Assembly (NCBI GenBank): GCA_947650285.1
Contig: CANTFL010001211.1
Span: 682,001-746,000 of the forward strand
Length of the DNA stretch: 64,000 nucleotides
Origin: Hyaloperonospora brassicae
Lineage: Eukaryota; Oomycota; Peronosporomycetes; Peronosporales; Peronosporaceae
Direction: 5' to 3'
The translations under genes were made by a program, and so were the position numbers. Every line of letters starts with the position of its first letter. The stretch's first letter is position 1. Below the pieces are notes generated by a model, which had not been told where the DNA came from, made no database searches, and worked only from the letters and a program-made list of their open reading frames with translations. This document shows, one piece after another, positions 32,240 to 43,492 of this stretch.

Positions 32240-33895
32240 TCAGTCGGCTCGATTGGCCACGGAATCCTGCGTACTCTCGTTTTGCAGCTTGATTGTGCAT
32301 GAAGCGCACTGCGCAATGACCATCTCGAGCTGATCAGCATATGCGTTCATTTGGGCCAAACTCTCCTGCAAGTAGACATTTCATCAGTCCGTTTTCGTTC
32401 CATACAACGCATGCCGCCACGTCAGACATACCTCGAGCATCTTCAACCGCCCGTCTTGAGCTTCCTTGTCCTTGCACTTGTCACTTGTAGAAACCGCATC
32501 ATTGGTAACATCCTGCGGCTTTGACCTTGACAGTTGCTCCAACGTGCGCGTCAGCTCCTCGATTGTCGACTCCTTTGCCTTGATGTCTTGAGCTGCCGTT
32601 GACCTCTCGGCTAGCACCTCATCATGTTTACGCACAAGCGCACTGTACTTGCCTACATGACACAATAACATGGTCAACCAACTCGTATCTCGACCGTCCA
32701 CGACGTCCACAAGCACGCGTACCATCCAGTACAGAATACTCCGACTTGAGTTCGGTAACTTGAGTACGCAATTCCACGACTGCGGTGGCGCTTTCAGCAT
32801 GTGTTTGACATTGCTCGTCGCAGTTATGCAGCACACTGCGGCCCTTCGTTGGCAGTGCGGCAAGACGTTCCACCTTTCCACCATCGTGGCGCGTTGGCGT
32901 TGTTGTAGTCTCGGGTCCCTGTACTTCCGAAACTTTGCCGTCATGCTTGGCCCACAGCTCGTGTTTCGTTGCACTTCCTGTGAGCTTGGGCTGACACGTG
33001 TGTGAGTTTATCTCGCGACGCAGAGCAATGACCACGAGAGTACCTGGCCGTTTTCAACCCTTCGCCCTTGTCCATCACCGTCATCACCACCAGCATCGTC
33101 ATCCCTCTCTTGTTCTACACGTTTCCGCTTAGCCGACTGCACCTGCTCCTCTTTCGTGCCTTTTCCAGCACCCGACGCACTGAACAAAGTCCCGCTCGTC
33201 ACGTTCAGCTGCTGCAGCACCAGCGCACTTGTCTTGATCCGGGACGCCAGCGATCTACAGCCCACCAACCGGCAACAAAACAGAGCGAAACGTCACGCAC
33301 GAGTCGAACGACGTCCCACCGTACGTCACTGAGACGGTCACAATACATACGGTACCGAATGTACTGCTGCTTGGCCGTCCACGCCGACGTCTCGAGGTCC
33401 TCCATCTTCGTAATCATGACGGCCCGCAGCTCGTGTGCAGCCTGCAAGTCGGTCTTGTACCGTGTCAGCTGCTTCCCCTGGTCCTCTCTCGCCTGCCGCA
33501 GCGCGCCGAGCTCTTCACAGAGCGACGACTTGCTCGCTTGGGCCGCCGCCAGCGCTTCCTGAGCTGTATCAACCGAGCAACAAACACACAAACAAACAAA
33601 CAGCAGACACACGTGCGCACGTGAGGGAACCGCGAGCCTCTTCTCTCTGCATCAATCGACGCAGCGACGCGCTCGATAGAGCAATAGCCAATCAAGTCAG
33701 TCAGTCAATCGATCAATTGGTACTTTGTTCCAGTTGGCTGCACAGCGCTTTGTGGCGCGCGTCAACGCTCATGCGCTCGATGCGCTGCTGGCGCTTGTGC
33801 TCGTCGCTGCTTGAGAGCGCTTGCAAGGCGGTCTCCAAGGGCGAGAGACGGGGACGCATGGGGTCGACGCGTGCGTCGCTTGTGTTGGCTGCCAT
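32240..33895 (-). CDS. Six-exon coiled-coil protein of unknown function
   Basis: Exons on the minus strand: 33895-33724, 33563-33356, 33254-33044, 32990-32723, 32652-32432, 32365-32240; introns 160, 101, 53, 70 and 66 nt, all GT..AG and phase-consistent, giving 401 residues. Residues about 35-150 and 265-350 are heptad-rich coiled coils (LEQTQEALAAAQASKSSL.., VVELRTQVTELKSEYSVLDG). Between them is a hydrophilic linker with a KRKRVEQER cluster that could be a nuclear signal. The general look resembles taxilin- or tropomyosin-like scaffolds but no family signature is certain. Its 3' end is 70 bp from that of the ABCB gene (convergent). Confidence 0.65.
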
Positions 33896-36430
33896 GGCCT
33901 TTCTCGCAGGTCGCGACGTGCAGTCTCTCTCTCTCTCTCTCTGACTGTGGGGCAGTGCGGACGTGCGACGCCAATTGGAAAGTGACTGGCCAGGAGCGGA
34001 CGGGTGGGCCAACTTCAACTTGCAGGACCATCACTCTTGCGGCAACATTAGAGGGAAGGGAATGGGCAGTCGCGCAACTGCGATCGAGGTCGACTAGGTG
34101 GGGATTATTTTGGGTCGTTTGTTTTGGGTCGTGTTGCTTTGAGTCTTTGTTTGGGTCTTTGTTGCTTGTAGGTCGTGTTTTTTGTAGGTCGTGTTTTTTG
34201 GGGTCGTGTTTTGTTGGGTACGGGTGAAAAAAGATTGCCACAACATTTGGGCACTGCGGAAAAAGTCGAGTTGGCTTCCGCGATAGCTACTGGATTAAGT
34301 TAGGAAAGGTTGGCGCGCACGTCGAGATTACTTACATGCCGCTGTAGTCGTGCTCTCTTGTTGATTCAAAAGCGAGTCACTACAGCAACGACCTCATCGT
34401 TCGATTGAATCGAGTGCTGCCAGTCTACCTACGCATTTGCACTCGAACGAGGACAACCCCTTTGTGTGCGCATGTGTTAGCAGCCGCTTTGCGAGCTAGA
34501 AGAAAGAGTCGGCTCTTTTTGTAGTATTGATGCCTCGCAGCCGTGCGGCGGCGACGTGCTGTGCCAAACTCCTACGCTCCTGACGCGAGTCGACGTCGCT
34601 GTTCGTCTTCTTTTTGGTACATTGGGAGGTGCGTTCCTCGCATTGGCTTTCCTGCCGTCAATACAGCGACACGCGCATGCGTCGGCGTACATCCGGCGCA
34701 CCACTTTTTCGCCCACTTGACTGCAACGGATCATACATTGACAGTCTCTGCATGTGGGCGTGATCACAACTGTTCGTCTGCTTCGCCGTCTTTGCTCAAT
34801 GCACTGACTGACAGCTGTTGCCGTGGCCTGTACCTGCTCATATGGACCTGCGGATCCATAAATTCCCAACGTTTTAGTCATGCACGAGCCTACGGCGTTT
34901 AGCATTCATCCATCCATCCATCCAGGGTCAGCGACACTTTCTGTAGCACCTGATCGCATGTCGCGATGGACAGTGTACGTATTCTGTGCCCTTTAGTCTT
35001 GTGCCGAACGCAATGCGCGCGCCGCTGTCCCCTCTAAAGATCATACGCTCTCCGCCGTTCGGCAGAAACAAATGGAGAAGACTGCAACATAGAGTGCACT
35101 TGCACATGGCGTTGCGACGGCCACTTTGTCAACCGAAGCAGAAGTAGAGAGTAAGTCAGTAGCGTGCAAAGTGTCGCGAAGGCTCATGCAAGTCCACCGT
35201 CGCAGTGTCATTGGCAGTTGTAGCAAGCACTCGTAGCGCGCGAAACCCCTGTGACAAAGTCGTTCCTAGTTACTGGCTCGCTCCAAAGATCTGGAAACGA
35301 TGGTAGCGTCGAGGCAATATGCTGTCACTTCAGACGCAGCCATCGTCGCAGTCGCTGAGAAGTGTATCCGGAATACGTACGTCGTGATCACTAGAGGCCG
35401 CTTGAAGTTCCTTGACCGGTCAATGTGACACCGAGCGCCACTCGCCATTCCTGACCTCTCGAAGCTCTGTTCATCCATCGTATGATATGTATCGATAGAC
35501 ATACGCAGATCGAGTGATCGCTGGTCCATGTGCTCCTTCTCTTGACCCCTTCTCCCGACAAAGATACGGCACAGATAGACGTTGTCGTGATGGCAGACGT
35601 TGTCCCTCATCTCCTCACAATCCTACAGTGCAGCTATGCCCCAGAACTGATCCTTCACGCAAGCGTCGTGTCGTGCGTGCTCTGCCCGTGCTCGGGTTAC
35701 ATCAGAGGCTCTTCACTGCATCATTGAGCAGAGGCCACTCGATTGAGAAACTGGTTCTGCTGGTCGACTACTAATACTCGTGCGTCCTCGCTAGGAGCTG
35801 AAATATCTACTCTGGTCAACATTTCGGGTCATGATGTTCGTGTCGATGCAAGTTAGTAATGGCACCTGTTCAATGAGAGAAAGGGAGACTCGAGACCAAG
35901 AATGCGGCTGGGCTGCATTTGATCTACCACCGGAGCGCCTTTACGGCTCGGATAGTCCCACGATCTAGAGCGTGCACGAGAGAAATGAGATCTCTAGCGC
36001 GCTGAGCCGGCCCCCGTGTCGAGCTTTTACAAGTTGGAAGTGTCTCGATGTGGTCACAGCTTCTCGAACTACTTTCGCTTTGTACGTCAATAATCAAACA
36101 AACCTCCTTCTTCGTCCTGCAGGACTGACCTCTCCCTTGTGCAGGTACAAAGTAGATAGGAGGCACACACACACACACCCATCAACAAGCGTCCCCTCGG
36201 TTGTGACACGAAATTTGCTTCATTGACCCAACCAGAGTCTGCTTAGGAGATTCGTCAACCAGAGTCTGCTTACGACATTAGTTGAGTCAGTGTACACCCC
36301 GTCACAAGCAAATATCGTGGCGCAACCGAGGGCACGCTTATACGGTAGCAAGCAGAGTTCGGGACGGAGGTCTTGACGGCAGGAGATCGTCACTTTTCGA
36401 CCTTCCTCGCAGAGAGTAGACAACGTCACC
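33896..36430. other. 2.5-kb spacer upstream of the LWY effector candidate
   Basis: No gene is supported. Simple sequence occurs at 33930-33942 (CT), 34097-34220 (T/G-rich), 34906-34925 (CATC) and 36164-36178 (AC). The nearest part to the effector has TCACTTT at 36390-36396, an INR-type match 35 nt upstream of its ATG but without an FPR partner. Confidence 0.45.
34097..34220. repeat. Imperfect T/G-rich tandem repeat (GGGTCGTGTTTT-like)
   Basis: About eight degenerate 11-16 bp units of the type (G)GGTCGTGTTTTTT occur in a row. The unit differs from the TTTAGGG telomere repeat, so it is treated as a diverged minisatellite. Confidence 0.7.
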
Positions 36431-37537
36431 ATGTTCATCCGGTGGAGCGCGCTGTTTACCGTTCTGTTTGTGTGGAGTTATTCGGAATCGGCACTTGACA
36501 ACCGTAACCAGACGGAGGTTGATGCACCCACCCAACACGGTCTTTCTCACCGGAACGAAAACCCGCTCGTCGATAACCAGACACTTGAAAAGCCGCAGGA
36601 CTCAGCTGTGGTGAACGCGGCCAAGCGTGTGGACGAGGAAAAGGAAGCGAGAGGGTTGTTGACTTCGTTCAAACCCTTTTGGAGGGAGGATCCATCGATA
36701 TCGGCTGCACGCGAGTACTTGCAGTCAAAGCCTCACCCGGAAGAAGCTTTCGAGACGTTAGGCATCGCGACGGCTCAAGAGCATCTCGCGGTCAATGCGG
36801 TCTTGAAACTCTGGATCAAGTATGCACAGAAGTACAGACGCAGTAGAAAAGAGAGCAGGTGGTACAAACCCGAAAAGGCTTTCAAGCTGCTGGCGAAAGA
36901 CCACCCGGTAGTCGACGTCGTCGACTGGTTCTATCGACTTGGCATGAAGGAAGATGCGGACAGCATACGTGCTCTCCTGTCCGGATTCGACTTCCCAGCG
37001 GTTCGCAGGTCGATGAATGCCAAGTGGCTGGCGTCGAAAACAGACCCTGAAGTAGTTCTCAAGCTTCTGGGCGTCGGCAAGTTCTCTATCCTGGAGGACC
37101 CGGACGCCTTTCACTGGATTCTGTACTGCGATCAGTTCCGAAAGCTGTACGGAGATGCAGCTTTTCCTGTGGAGGACATCGTGCAAGTTGTAGTGGGGAC
37201 GAAGTCGCTCTCGCACCCGCTGTTGTACGGAGTGTTTTTCCAGAAAGTCAGGCAATACAACGTCGAGCTGACGGATCTCGCCGAGCAGATGCACAATGCG
37301 CTCTACGAGCCACTGCTAACAACAGAGAAGCTGTCGCCCATCGTGTTCTACCACTACCTGGTCCTGCTACACCATCGGAAGGTCTTGGGCCTATCGAAGG
37401 CGGATCCGTGGTTCCGTACGTTGAGAGCCTACACGATCTCGTATGCATCCATGACAGGCGACGATCGCAAAGCGCAAACCGTCTTTGACGACAAGGAACC
37501 GGCAGAAATCCTCGCGTACTTGGCTGCAATGGAGTAG
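36431..37537 (+). CDS. Secreted WY/LWY-type effector candidate lacking RXLR
   Basis: 368 residues, single exon. A signal peptide (1-21, MFIRWSALFTVLFVWSYSES) is followed by a hydrophilic stretch with DEEKEARGLL at 68-77, which sits where dEER lies in RXLR effectors; no RXLR is present before it. The rest is all-helical with repeated modules: REYLQSKPHPEEAFETLGI (94-112) then LWIKYAQKYR; WYKPEKAFKLL then VVDVVDWFYRLGM; KWLASKTDPEVVLKLLGVGK (198-217) then FHWILYCDQFR. The pattern WLxxxxxPxxVxxxLxL plus W/Y helices matches LWY units of oomycete effectors. Delivery into host cells is inferred. The neighbouring spacer is long on both sides, typical for effector genes. Confidence 0.75.
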   Translation: MFIRWSALFTVLFVWSYSESALDNRNQTEVDAPTQHGLSHRNENPLVDNQTLEKPQDSAVVNAAKRVDEEKEARGLLTSFKPFWREDPSISAAREYLQSKPHPEEAFETLGIATAQEHLAVNAVLKLWIKYAQKYRRSRKESRWYKPEKAFKLLAKDHPVVDVVDWFYRLGMKEDADSIRALLSGFDFPAVRRSMNAKWLASKTDPEVVLKLLGVGKFSILEDPDAFHWILYCDQFRKLYGDAAFPVEDIVQVVVGTKSLSHPLLYGVFFQKVRQYNVELTDLAEQMHNALYEPLLTTEKLSPIVFYHYLVLLHHRKVLGLSKADPWFRTLRAYTISYASMTGDDRKAQTVFDDKEPAEILAYLAAME

Positions 37538-38710
37538 CGTGGCCATTCCAGAATGGCCACGTATGCATCGTAGATCAAGTAGTCGACAGCTTCGACACTC
37601 GTCACCTTGCTGAGTAGTTGCAGTGAGCAACGCTTACTATGGATGCAGGCTTGAATAACACCAACTCATGGCATCGATATGCTCATCATCATCATCATCA
37701 TCATCATCATCAGCTCCTTCTCGCCTTGTCATGTCAACTAGAGCCTGTCATTGTGCATGGACGTGGTTGATCAAGCGAAGGCTTAGCATGGAGTATGCAT
37801 TCGTGTGCGACCGGTTGGTCATTCACTGGAGGGCATGTGTCCTTGCGAACGCACGACTGACTAACAGCGTTGACATCGACAGAGGCCGACAATATACATG
37901 GTGACATACCACATCGTATGCCTGAGCGCGGCACTATTTAGGATGTAGATTCAGCCGCACTAGTGAGAGACCACTTCGCATGGTGCGGCTTGTTGCTAAT
38001 GCATTTGTGAGCTGTGCTCTGACCATTTCGCGCTGACGCCGACCGTAGCTACGTCTCATGTGTGCTTATGGATCGAACGAGGAGGGTTGAAAGAGTACAA
38101 GCCGTACGATCGGCAGCAACACATTCTTCCGACCGCAAGTGTCCTCTGAAGGATACCACACACAGAGTCTCAGATGACTCGAGTGCTGGTTGTCCATGTT
38201 GTGTGGCTCCTTCGATGAACGGGAGTGGAAAAGGTCGAGAACATCGCCAAGTACATGACATGAGACATCTGGTCAGCTCTTGACTCTGCTCTTACGTATC
38301 TTAACAGCAGCTCAGGAGACTTTGTCAAGGAACCGGTCGCGCCACGTGCTATCGTTGCCTGGACAAGCAGTAGGACCGCAAAGACCGCTGCTACGATGTA
38401 GAGAGGCTACACCCACGCTGGGATCGAGATCCGGTCGAGTCTGATAGCTCGTCATGTACTTACAACTTCAACGTGAGCCATACAATAGTCAAGTGCTCAA
38501 CCCCTGCAGCGCGTCTTCTCTCATGCCGAACCTGACGTCCGCGAACCTGACTCGAAGCTCCACTCGATCGAGTCGTCAAGAGTCTGGTCGCGTACTGTCA
38601 GCAGCCATCACGTCGCTCCCGACGTCACTTCGTTGCGGTGCACGTGAGTTATTTCAGTTTCTCCATTGCAAGTGCGAGCGAGACCTCTTCTCGGACACAC
38701 TCGACACGAG
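37538..38710. other. Spacer between effector candidate and PDR pump 2
   Basis: Contains a (TCA)n microsatellite at 37683-37711 and nothing else recognised. TCACTTC at 38625-38631, 80 nt before the pump's ATG, fits the INR consensus YCAYTYY but no FPR element follows, so it is only a weak promoter candidate. Confidence 0.45.
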
Positions 38711-41700
38711 ATGGTAATGGCGACCTCAACTCCTCCTTCGCCCGTCGATCTGAGCTCGAGCGAGTCGCTGATGAAGCACGGGCCAACGGTTCTGCATCGT
38801 TTCATTGCCGCGAAGCTCGAGGCTGCGATGAACAAGGCCATGCCGCAGATGGAGGTGCGGTTCAAAGGGCTTTCGGTCTCCGCCAAAGAAGTCGAGACTC
38901 GACAACGAGGGGATACCGCGACGCAGCTTCCGACGCTCTTCAACAGTGTGAAGAAGCTCGTGACTGCTTTGCGTCCGAAGAAGTCCACGGGCGAGCGCTT
39001 CATCCTCCAGAACGTGAGTGGGGTGTTCCAACCCGGGACGATCACACTGCTGCTCGGCCAGCCCGGATCGGGCAAGTCGTCCCTCATGAAAGTCCTGAGC
39101 GGCCGCTTCCCCACGGACAAGAAGGTGACGATCAGTGGCGACATCACGTACAATGGAGTGCCACGGACCGCACTGAGCAAACGCTTACCGCAGTTTGTGT
39201 CGTACGTGGCCCAGCGAGACCAGCACTTCCCGACGTTGACGGTCCAGGAGACGCTGGAGTTTGCCCATGCCTTCTGTGGTCCTACCCCCGTGTCGAAGCG
39301 TAGCGAGAAGCTCTTGTCCAGAGGGACTACGCAAGCGACAGCCGAAGCTCTTGGTGTCATCCAGGCGCTGTATGAACACTACCCCGAAGTCGTGATGAAG
39401 CAGCTCGGCCTCGAGGTGTGCAAAGACACGATCGTAGGCAATGGCATGGTGCGTGGGGTATCTGGTGGCGAACGCAAGCGCGTGACAACGGGCGAGATGG
39501 AGTTTGGCTTGCGGTACGTGACGCTCATGGACGAGATCAGCACGGGCCTTGACAGCGCCGCGACGTTTGACATTGTCCAGACGCAGCGCGGGATCACCAC
39601 AGCACTTCGGAAGACGGTCGTCATGGCTTTGCTGCAGCCGGCGCCCGAAGTCGTTGCGCTCTTTGACAACGTGATGCTTCTGCACGAGGGCCACGTGATC
39701 TACCACGGCCCTCGGGACGACGCGCTCGAGTACTTTGCAAGCCTCGGCTTCACGTGTCCACCGGACCGGAACGTGGCGGACTTCTTGCTTGAGCTCGGGA
39801 CCAGCGAACAGGACAAGTACCAGGATGCACTTCCAAGTGGCCGGACCTACTTTCCACGACGAGCGAGTGAGTTTGCTGCCGCGTTTCGAGCGTCTCGAGT
39901 TCACATGGATATGATGGAGACGCTCGAGGCTCCTCACGAGTCGGAGCTCCTTGGCGACGTGGGCATCCACATGAACCCAATGCCGGAATTCCATCGATCG
40001 TTTTGGGCCGCGACGCGGATCCTCGTGACGCGGCAGACACTCTTGACCATGCGGAATCGAGCGTTCCTTCGAGGCCGGACCGTCATGGTGCTTGCAATGG
40101 GCCTCATCTACTCGAGCACGTTCGGGCAGGTGGACCCGACGAATGTCCAAATCACATTGGGCTCGATGTTCCAGGCCATCCTGTTCGTGGCAATCGGTCA
40201 GGTCCCTCAAGTCCCGACGTTCATGGCCTCCCGCGACGTGTTTTACAAGCACCGCAGCGCCAACTTCTTTCCCACATCGGCTTACGTGCTCGCGTGTGCC
40301 ATCGCGCAAGTACCGTTCGCACTTGCCGAGAGCGTTGTGTTTGGCACGCTGGTCTACTGGATGTGCGGCTTCACGGCAACGATTGACGCGTTCCTGTGCT
40401 TCGTGGTCCTGCTCGTCTTGACCAGCCTCGTGTTTGCCGCCTGGTTCTTCTTGTTCACGGCGGCGTCGCCGGACGTGCACATTGCGAAACCAGGCTCGAC
40501 GTGCAGCATCTCCTTGTTCATCCTGTTTGCTGGCTTTGTCCTGACGAAGAGCACGATCCCGAGCTGGTGCGTCTGGGTCTACTGGCTCAACCCCCTCGCG
40601 TGGTGCTTGCGGGCGATGGCCGTCAACCAGTACCGGTCGCCCGAGCTCGACGTGTGCGTGTACGGCAGCATTGACTACTGCACTCAGTTTGGCCAGACCA
40701 TGGGCACGTACGCCCTCGAGCAGTACGACGTGCCGTCGTCAAAGACGTGGCTCTGGTCCGGCATTGTCTTCCTGCTCGTGTGCTACGCGGCGTTCATGGG
40801 TCTCGGCTGCCTCGTGATCGAGCACGTTCGGTTTGAACGCTCCGACCACGTTGTGGTTTTCCAGACGAGCACCGACGACGAGGTCGATGCAGGTACGAAC
40901 TACTTGTTGGTACTTGATGCACCTCATAGCCCACAGCACTCGGGCGTCGACGCTGCCTCCATGTTGCACAGGTCAGCCACTGCGGTCGACGTACACCGTC
41001 GCGCACCGAGTGTCGTGCCCGTGACGCTGGCGTTCCAGGACTTGTGGTATTCCGTGCCACAGCCGAAGAACCCCAAGACGCGGCTGCACCTGCTCCAGCG
41101 TGTCAACGGATACGCTCTACCCGGGACACTGACGGCATTGATGGGGTCGTCAGGTGCCGGCAAGACGACGTTGCTGGACGTGCTCGCAGGCCGCAAGACG
41201 GGCGGCACGACCCGCGGCCGGATTCTGCTCAACGGGTACGCTGCAACGGACCTCGCGGTCCGGCGGTGCACGGGGTACTGCGAGCAGACGGACATCCACT
41301 CGAGTGCGACGACGATCCGCGAAGCGCTGACGTTCAGCGCAGTGCTTCGTCAAGACAGTCGGGTGGCTTTGGCTGCGAAACTCGCGTCCGTGACCGAGTG
41401 CCTCGACCTGTTGGGGCTGCAGGCCATTGCCGACCAATTGGTGCGAGTGAGTTCGGTCGAGCAGCTCAAGCGCGTGACCATTGGCGTCGAGTTGGCCGCG
41501 CAGCCCAGTGTGCTGTTCCTCGACGAACCCACGAGCGGCCTCGACGCCCGGGCGGCCAAAGCGCTGATGAATGGCGTCCGCAATGTTGCCAATACGGGCC
41601 GCACGGTCGTCTGCACGATCCATCAGCCGTCTTCGGACGTGTTTGACCTGTTTGACCACCTCGTGCTGCTCCAGCGCGGCGGCGAGCCGGTGTTTGCAGG

Positions 41701-42883
41701 AGAGCTCGGGGCACATGCACACAAGCTGGTCGAGTACTTTGAAGCGATCCCGGGGGTCTCCCCGCTTCCGAAGACGGCCAACCCCGCGACGTGGGTGCTC
41801 GACTGCATTGGTGCAGGCGTTGTACGAAACACGCCCGTCGCGTCGGCGGAAATTGACTTTGTGCAGTGGTTCGAGGCGAGCAAAGAGAAGCGGCTCATGG
41901 ATGCGGTTATGGCTCAAGAAGGCGTCACGAAGCCCTCGACGACGGGCCCCGAGCTGCGGTTTACTACGAAGCGAGCAGCGACGTGGTGGACGCAGGCCAC
42001 GTGGGTGACGGGCCGCTTCTTGCGGACGTACTGGCGCACCCCAACGTATACTCTCACGCGCTGCAGCATTGGCCTCTTGCTGGCGCTTGTTGCGGGGTTG
42101 ACGTACGTTGACGGCGATCGTACGAGCTACCAGGGCGTGAACAGCGCCGTGGGGATAGTGTACGTGACGACGCTGTTCAACGGCATCATCTCGTTCAACG
42201 GGGTCCTGCCCCTGGCGTCCGAAGAGCGCGCGGCGTACTACCGGGAACGGGCGTCCCAGACATACAATGCGCTATGGTACTTTGTCGGCGCGACGGTGGC
42301 CGAGGTCCCCTACGTGCTCCTGAGCTGTCTCCTCTTCACTGGCGTCTTTTACCCACTCATGGGCTTTACCGGTCTGACCACGGGCCTCTTGTACTGGCTC
42401 AACCTCTCGCTGTTCGTGCTCCTGCAGACGTACATGGGGCAACTGTTTGTCTATGCGTTGCCGAACGTCGAAGCGGCGGCGATTCTCGGCGTACTGGTCA
42501 ACTCGATCTTCTTTCTCTTTATGGGCTTTAACCCACCGGCAAGTGCGATTCCCGACGGCTACAAGTGGCTCTACGCAGTCACACCGCAACGGTACTCGCT
42601 GTCGATCCTCATGGCGCTCGCGTTTGCCGACTGCTCGCGACCGCCGACGTGGGACGCGGCTCGACAGCGATACGTCGACTTTGGACCGGAACGCGGGTGT
42701 CAGCCCATGACGAAAGTGCCCGTGACGATGGAACATGTTACCGTCAAGGACTATGTCGAGTCGGTCTTTCAGTTTCGACACGACGAGCTCGTGGCAAATG
42801 TCGGGTACGTGTTGCTGGCGCTCGGGATCCTGCGACTGCTCGCGTTACTCGCACTGCGCTTCATAAACCACCAGAAGAGGTGA
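38711..42883 (+). CDS. Full-size ABCG (PDR-type) ABC transporter, pump 2
   Basis: Single-exon PDR exporter, 1390 residues, paralogue of the pump at 15.7-19.8 kb and in the same NBD-TMD-NBD-TMD order. NBD1: GQPGSGKSS near 117, VSGGERKR, LMDEISTGLDSAA. NBD2: GSSGAGKTTLLDVLAGRKTGG-type Walker A, VEQLKRVTIGVEL, FLDEPTSGLDARAA. The membrane halves keep PDR landmarks such as YRERASQTYNALWYF and GFNPPASAIPDGYKWLYA, and the C-terminus ends in RFINHQKR, like pump 1. The linker before NBD2 is longer and has more Ser/His than in pump 1. ATG at 38711 is used (38717 also possible). Transport of plant antimicrobials or fungicides is a family-level inference. Confidence 0.95.
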   Translation: MVMATSTPPSPVDLSSSESLMKHGPTVLHRFIAAKLEAAMNKAMPQMEVRFKGLSVSAKEVETRQRGDTATQLPTLFNSVKKLVTALRPKKSTGERFILQNVSGVFQPGTITLLLGQPGSGKSSLMKVLSGRFPTDKKVTISGDITYNGVPRTALSKRLPQFVSYVAQRDQHFPTLTVQETLEFAHAFCGPTPVSKRSEKLLSRGTTQATAEALGVIQALYEHYPEVVMKQLGLEVCKDTIVGNGMVRGVSGGERKRVTTGEMEFGLRYVTLMDEISTGLDSAATFDIVQTQRGITTALRKTVVMALLQPAPEVVALFDNVMLLHEGHVIYHGPRDDALEYFASLGFTCPPDRNVADFLLELGTSEQDKYQDALPSGRTYFPRRASEFAAAFRASRVHMDMMETLEAPHESELLGDVGIHMNPMPEFHRSFWAATRILVTRQTLLTMRNRAFLRGRTVMVLAMGLIYSSTFGQVDPTNVQITLGSMFQAILFVAIGQVPQVPTFMASRDVFYKHRSANFFPTSAYVLACAIAQVPFALAESVVFGTLVYWMCGFTATIDAFLCFVVLLVLTSLVFAAWFFLFTAASPDVHIAKPGSTCSISLFILFAGFVLTKSTIPSWCVWVYWLNPLAWCLRAMAVNQYRSPELDVCVYGSIDYCTQFGQTMGTYALEQYDVPSSKTWLWSGIVFLLVCYAAFMGLGCLVIEHVRFERSDHVVVFQTSTDDEVDAGTNYLLVLDAPHSPQHSGVDAASMLHRSATAVDVHRRAPSVVPVTLAFQDLWYSVPQPKNPKTRLHLLQRVNGYALPGTLTALMGSSGAGKTTLLDVLAGRKTGGTTRGRILLNGYAATDLAVRRCTGYCEQTDIHSSATTIREALTFSAVLRQDSRVALAAKLASVTECLDLLGLQAIADQLVRVSSVEQLKRVTIGVELAAQPSVLFLDEPTSGLDARAAKALMNGVRNVANTGRTVVCTIHQPSSDVFDLFDHLVLLQRGGEPVFAGELGAHAHKLVEYFEAIPGVSPLPKTANPATWVLDCIGAGVVRNTPVASAEIDFVQWFEASKEKRLMDAVMAQEGVTKPSTTGPELRFTTKRAATWWTQATWVTGRFLRTYWRTPTYTLTRCSIGLLLALVAGLTYVDGDRTSYQGVNSAVGIVYVTTLFNGIISFNGVLPLASEERAAYYRERASQTYNALWYFVGATVAEVPYVLLSCLLFTGVFYPLMGFTGLTTGLLYWLNLSLFVLLQTYMGQLFVYALPNVEAAAILGVLVNSIFFLFMGFNPPASAIPDGYKWLYAVTPQRYSLSILMALAFADCSRPPTWDAARQRYVDFGPERGCQPMTKVPVTMEHVTVKDYVESVFQFRHDELVANVGYVLLALGILRLLALLALRFINHQKR

Positions 42884-43043
42884 ACGCACGTGTTGATGAA
42901 TGACATGAAGGAGAGCGGTTCGTGGTGCAAGAGCTGTTTGTCTATCTGTTTGTCTCCCATCAATGTGCACGGAAGGAAACTGGAAAGCTGGAGAAGGTGG
43001 GCATCAGCGAGCAGCTACGTCGCGAAATAGACAGACGGATCGG

Positions 43044-43092
43044 TAGACAGATAGATCGATAGATGGATAGATAGGTAGATGGATCGATAGAT
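43044..43092. repeat. GATA/GATC-type microsatellite
   Basis: Degenerate 4-bp repeat (AGAT, CGAT, GGAT units) of about 12 copies. Confidence 0.85.
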
Positions 43093-43426
43093 GACTGCAT
43101 TGTCGTGCGTTACGTGACGTGCCTGCAAGTCGTGCAGCCGTATCACGTCCGAAAGCAGCTCGTTGTCAACTGTCGTTCGGGTTGAAGGACCTGCTGCAGC
43201 CAGAAACACATGCGATAAACTCGACAAACGTGCGCGTTCGTTCGTTTCGGCTCTTGTCGAGGCAACGGGTAGGTACTTCACCACGCGCAAGCGCAAGAAG
43301 AAGAATGACGAAAACACGGACAACGGGTGCAAGACCGACCCCCCCCCCCACCGTTACCTGCGACAAGGAGACTGACGACCCACTTGAGCACGTGCGACTT
43401 GGCCATGTTTGGGTTCGCCCATCCCG

Positions 43427-43442
43427 TCATTTCTGCATTCAC
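43427..43442 (+). promoter_or_regulatory. INR + FPR-like core promoter of the SURNod19 gene
   Basis: TCATTTC, two bases, CATTCAC. The first part matches YCAYTYY fully and the second matches MWTTTNC in six of seven positions, with the usual 2-nt spacing. It lies 51-66 nt before the ATG. Confidence 0.6.
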
Positions 43443-43492
43443 AGGAAGAGACCGCACGACCGCAACGACTCGAGACCTGCAGTTGGGTTGTC

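Larger units (their letters stand above)
42884..43492. other. Spacer / promoter region of the SURNod19 gene
   Basis: Has a GATA-type microsatellite and the INR+FPR-like promoter described separately. No gene seen. Confidence 0.5.

Noticed and set aside
32240..33895. Taxilin family assignment for the six-exon coiled-coil protein
   Set aside because: Only generic heptad similarity is visible; no diagnostic taxilin segment could be recognised.
34097..34220. Interstitial telomere-like repeat
   Set aside because: The unit GGGTCGTGTTTT does not match TTTAGGG and is irregular.
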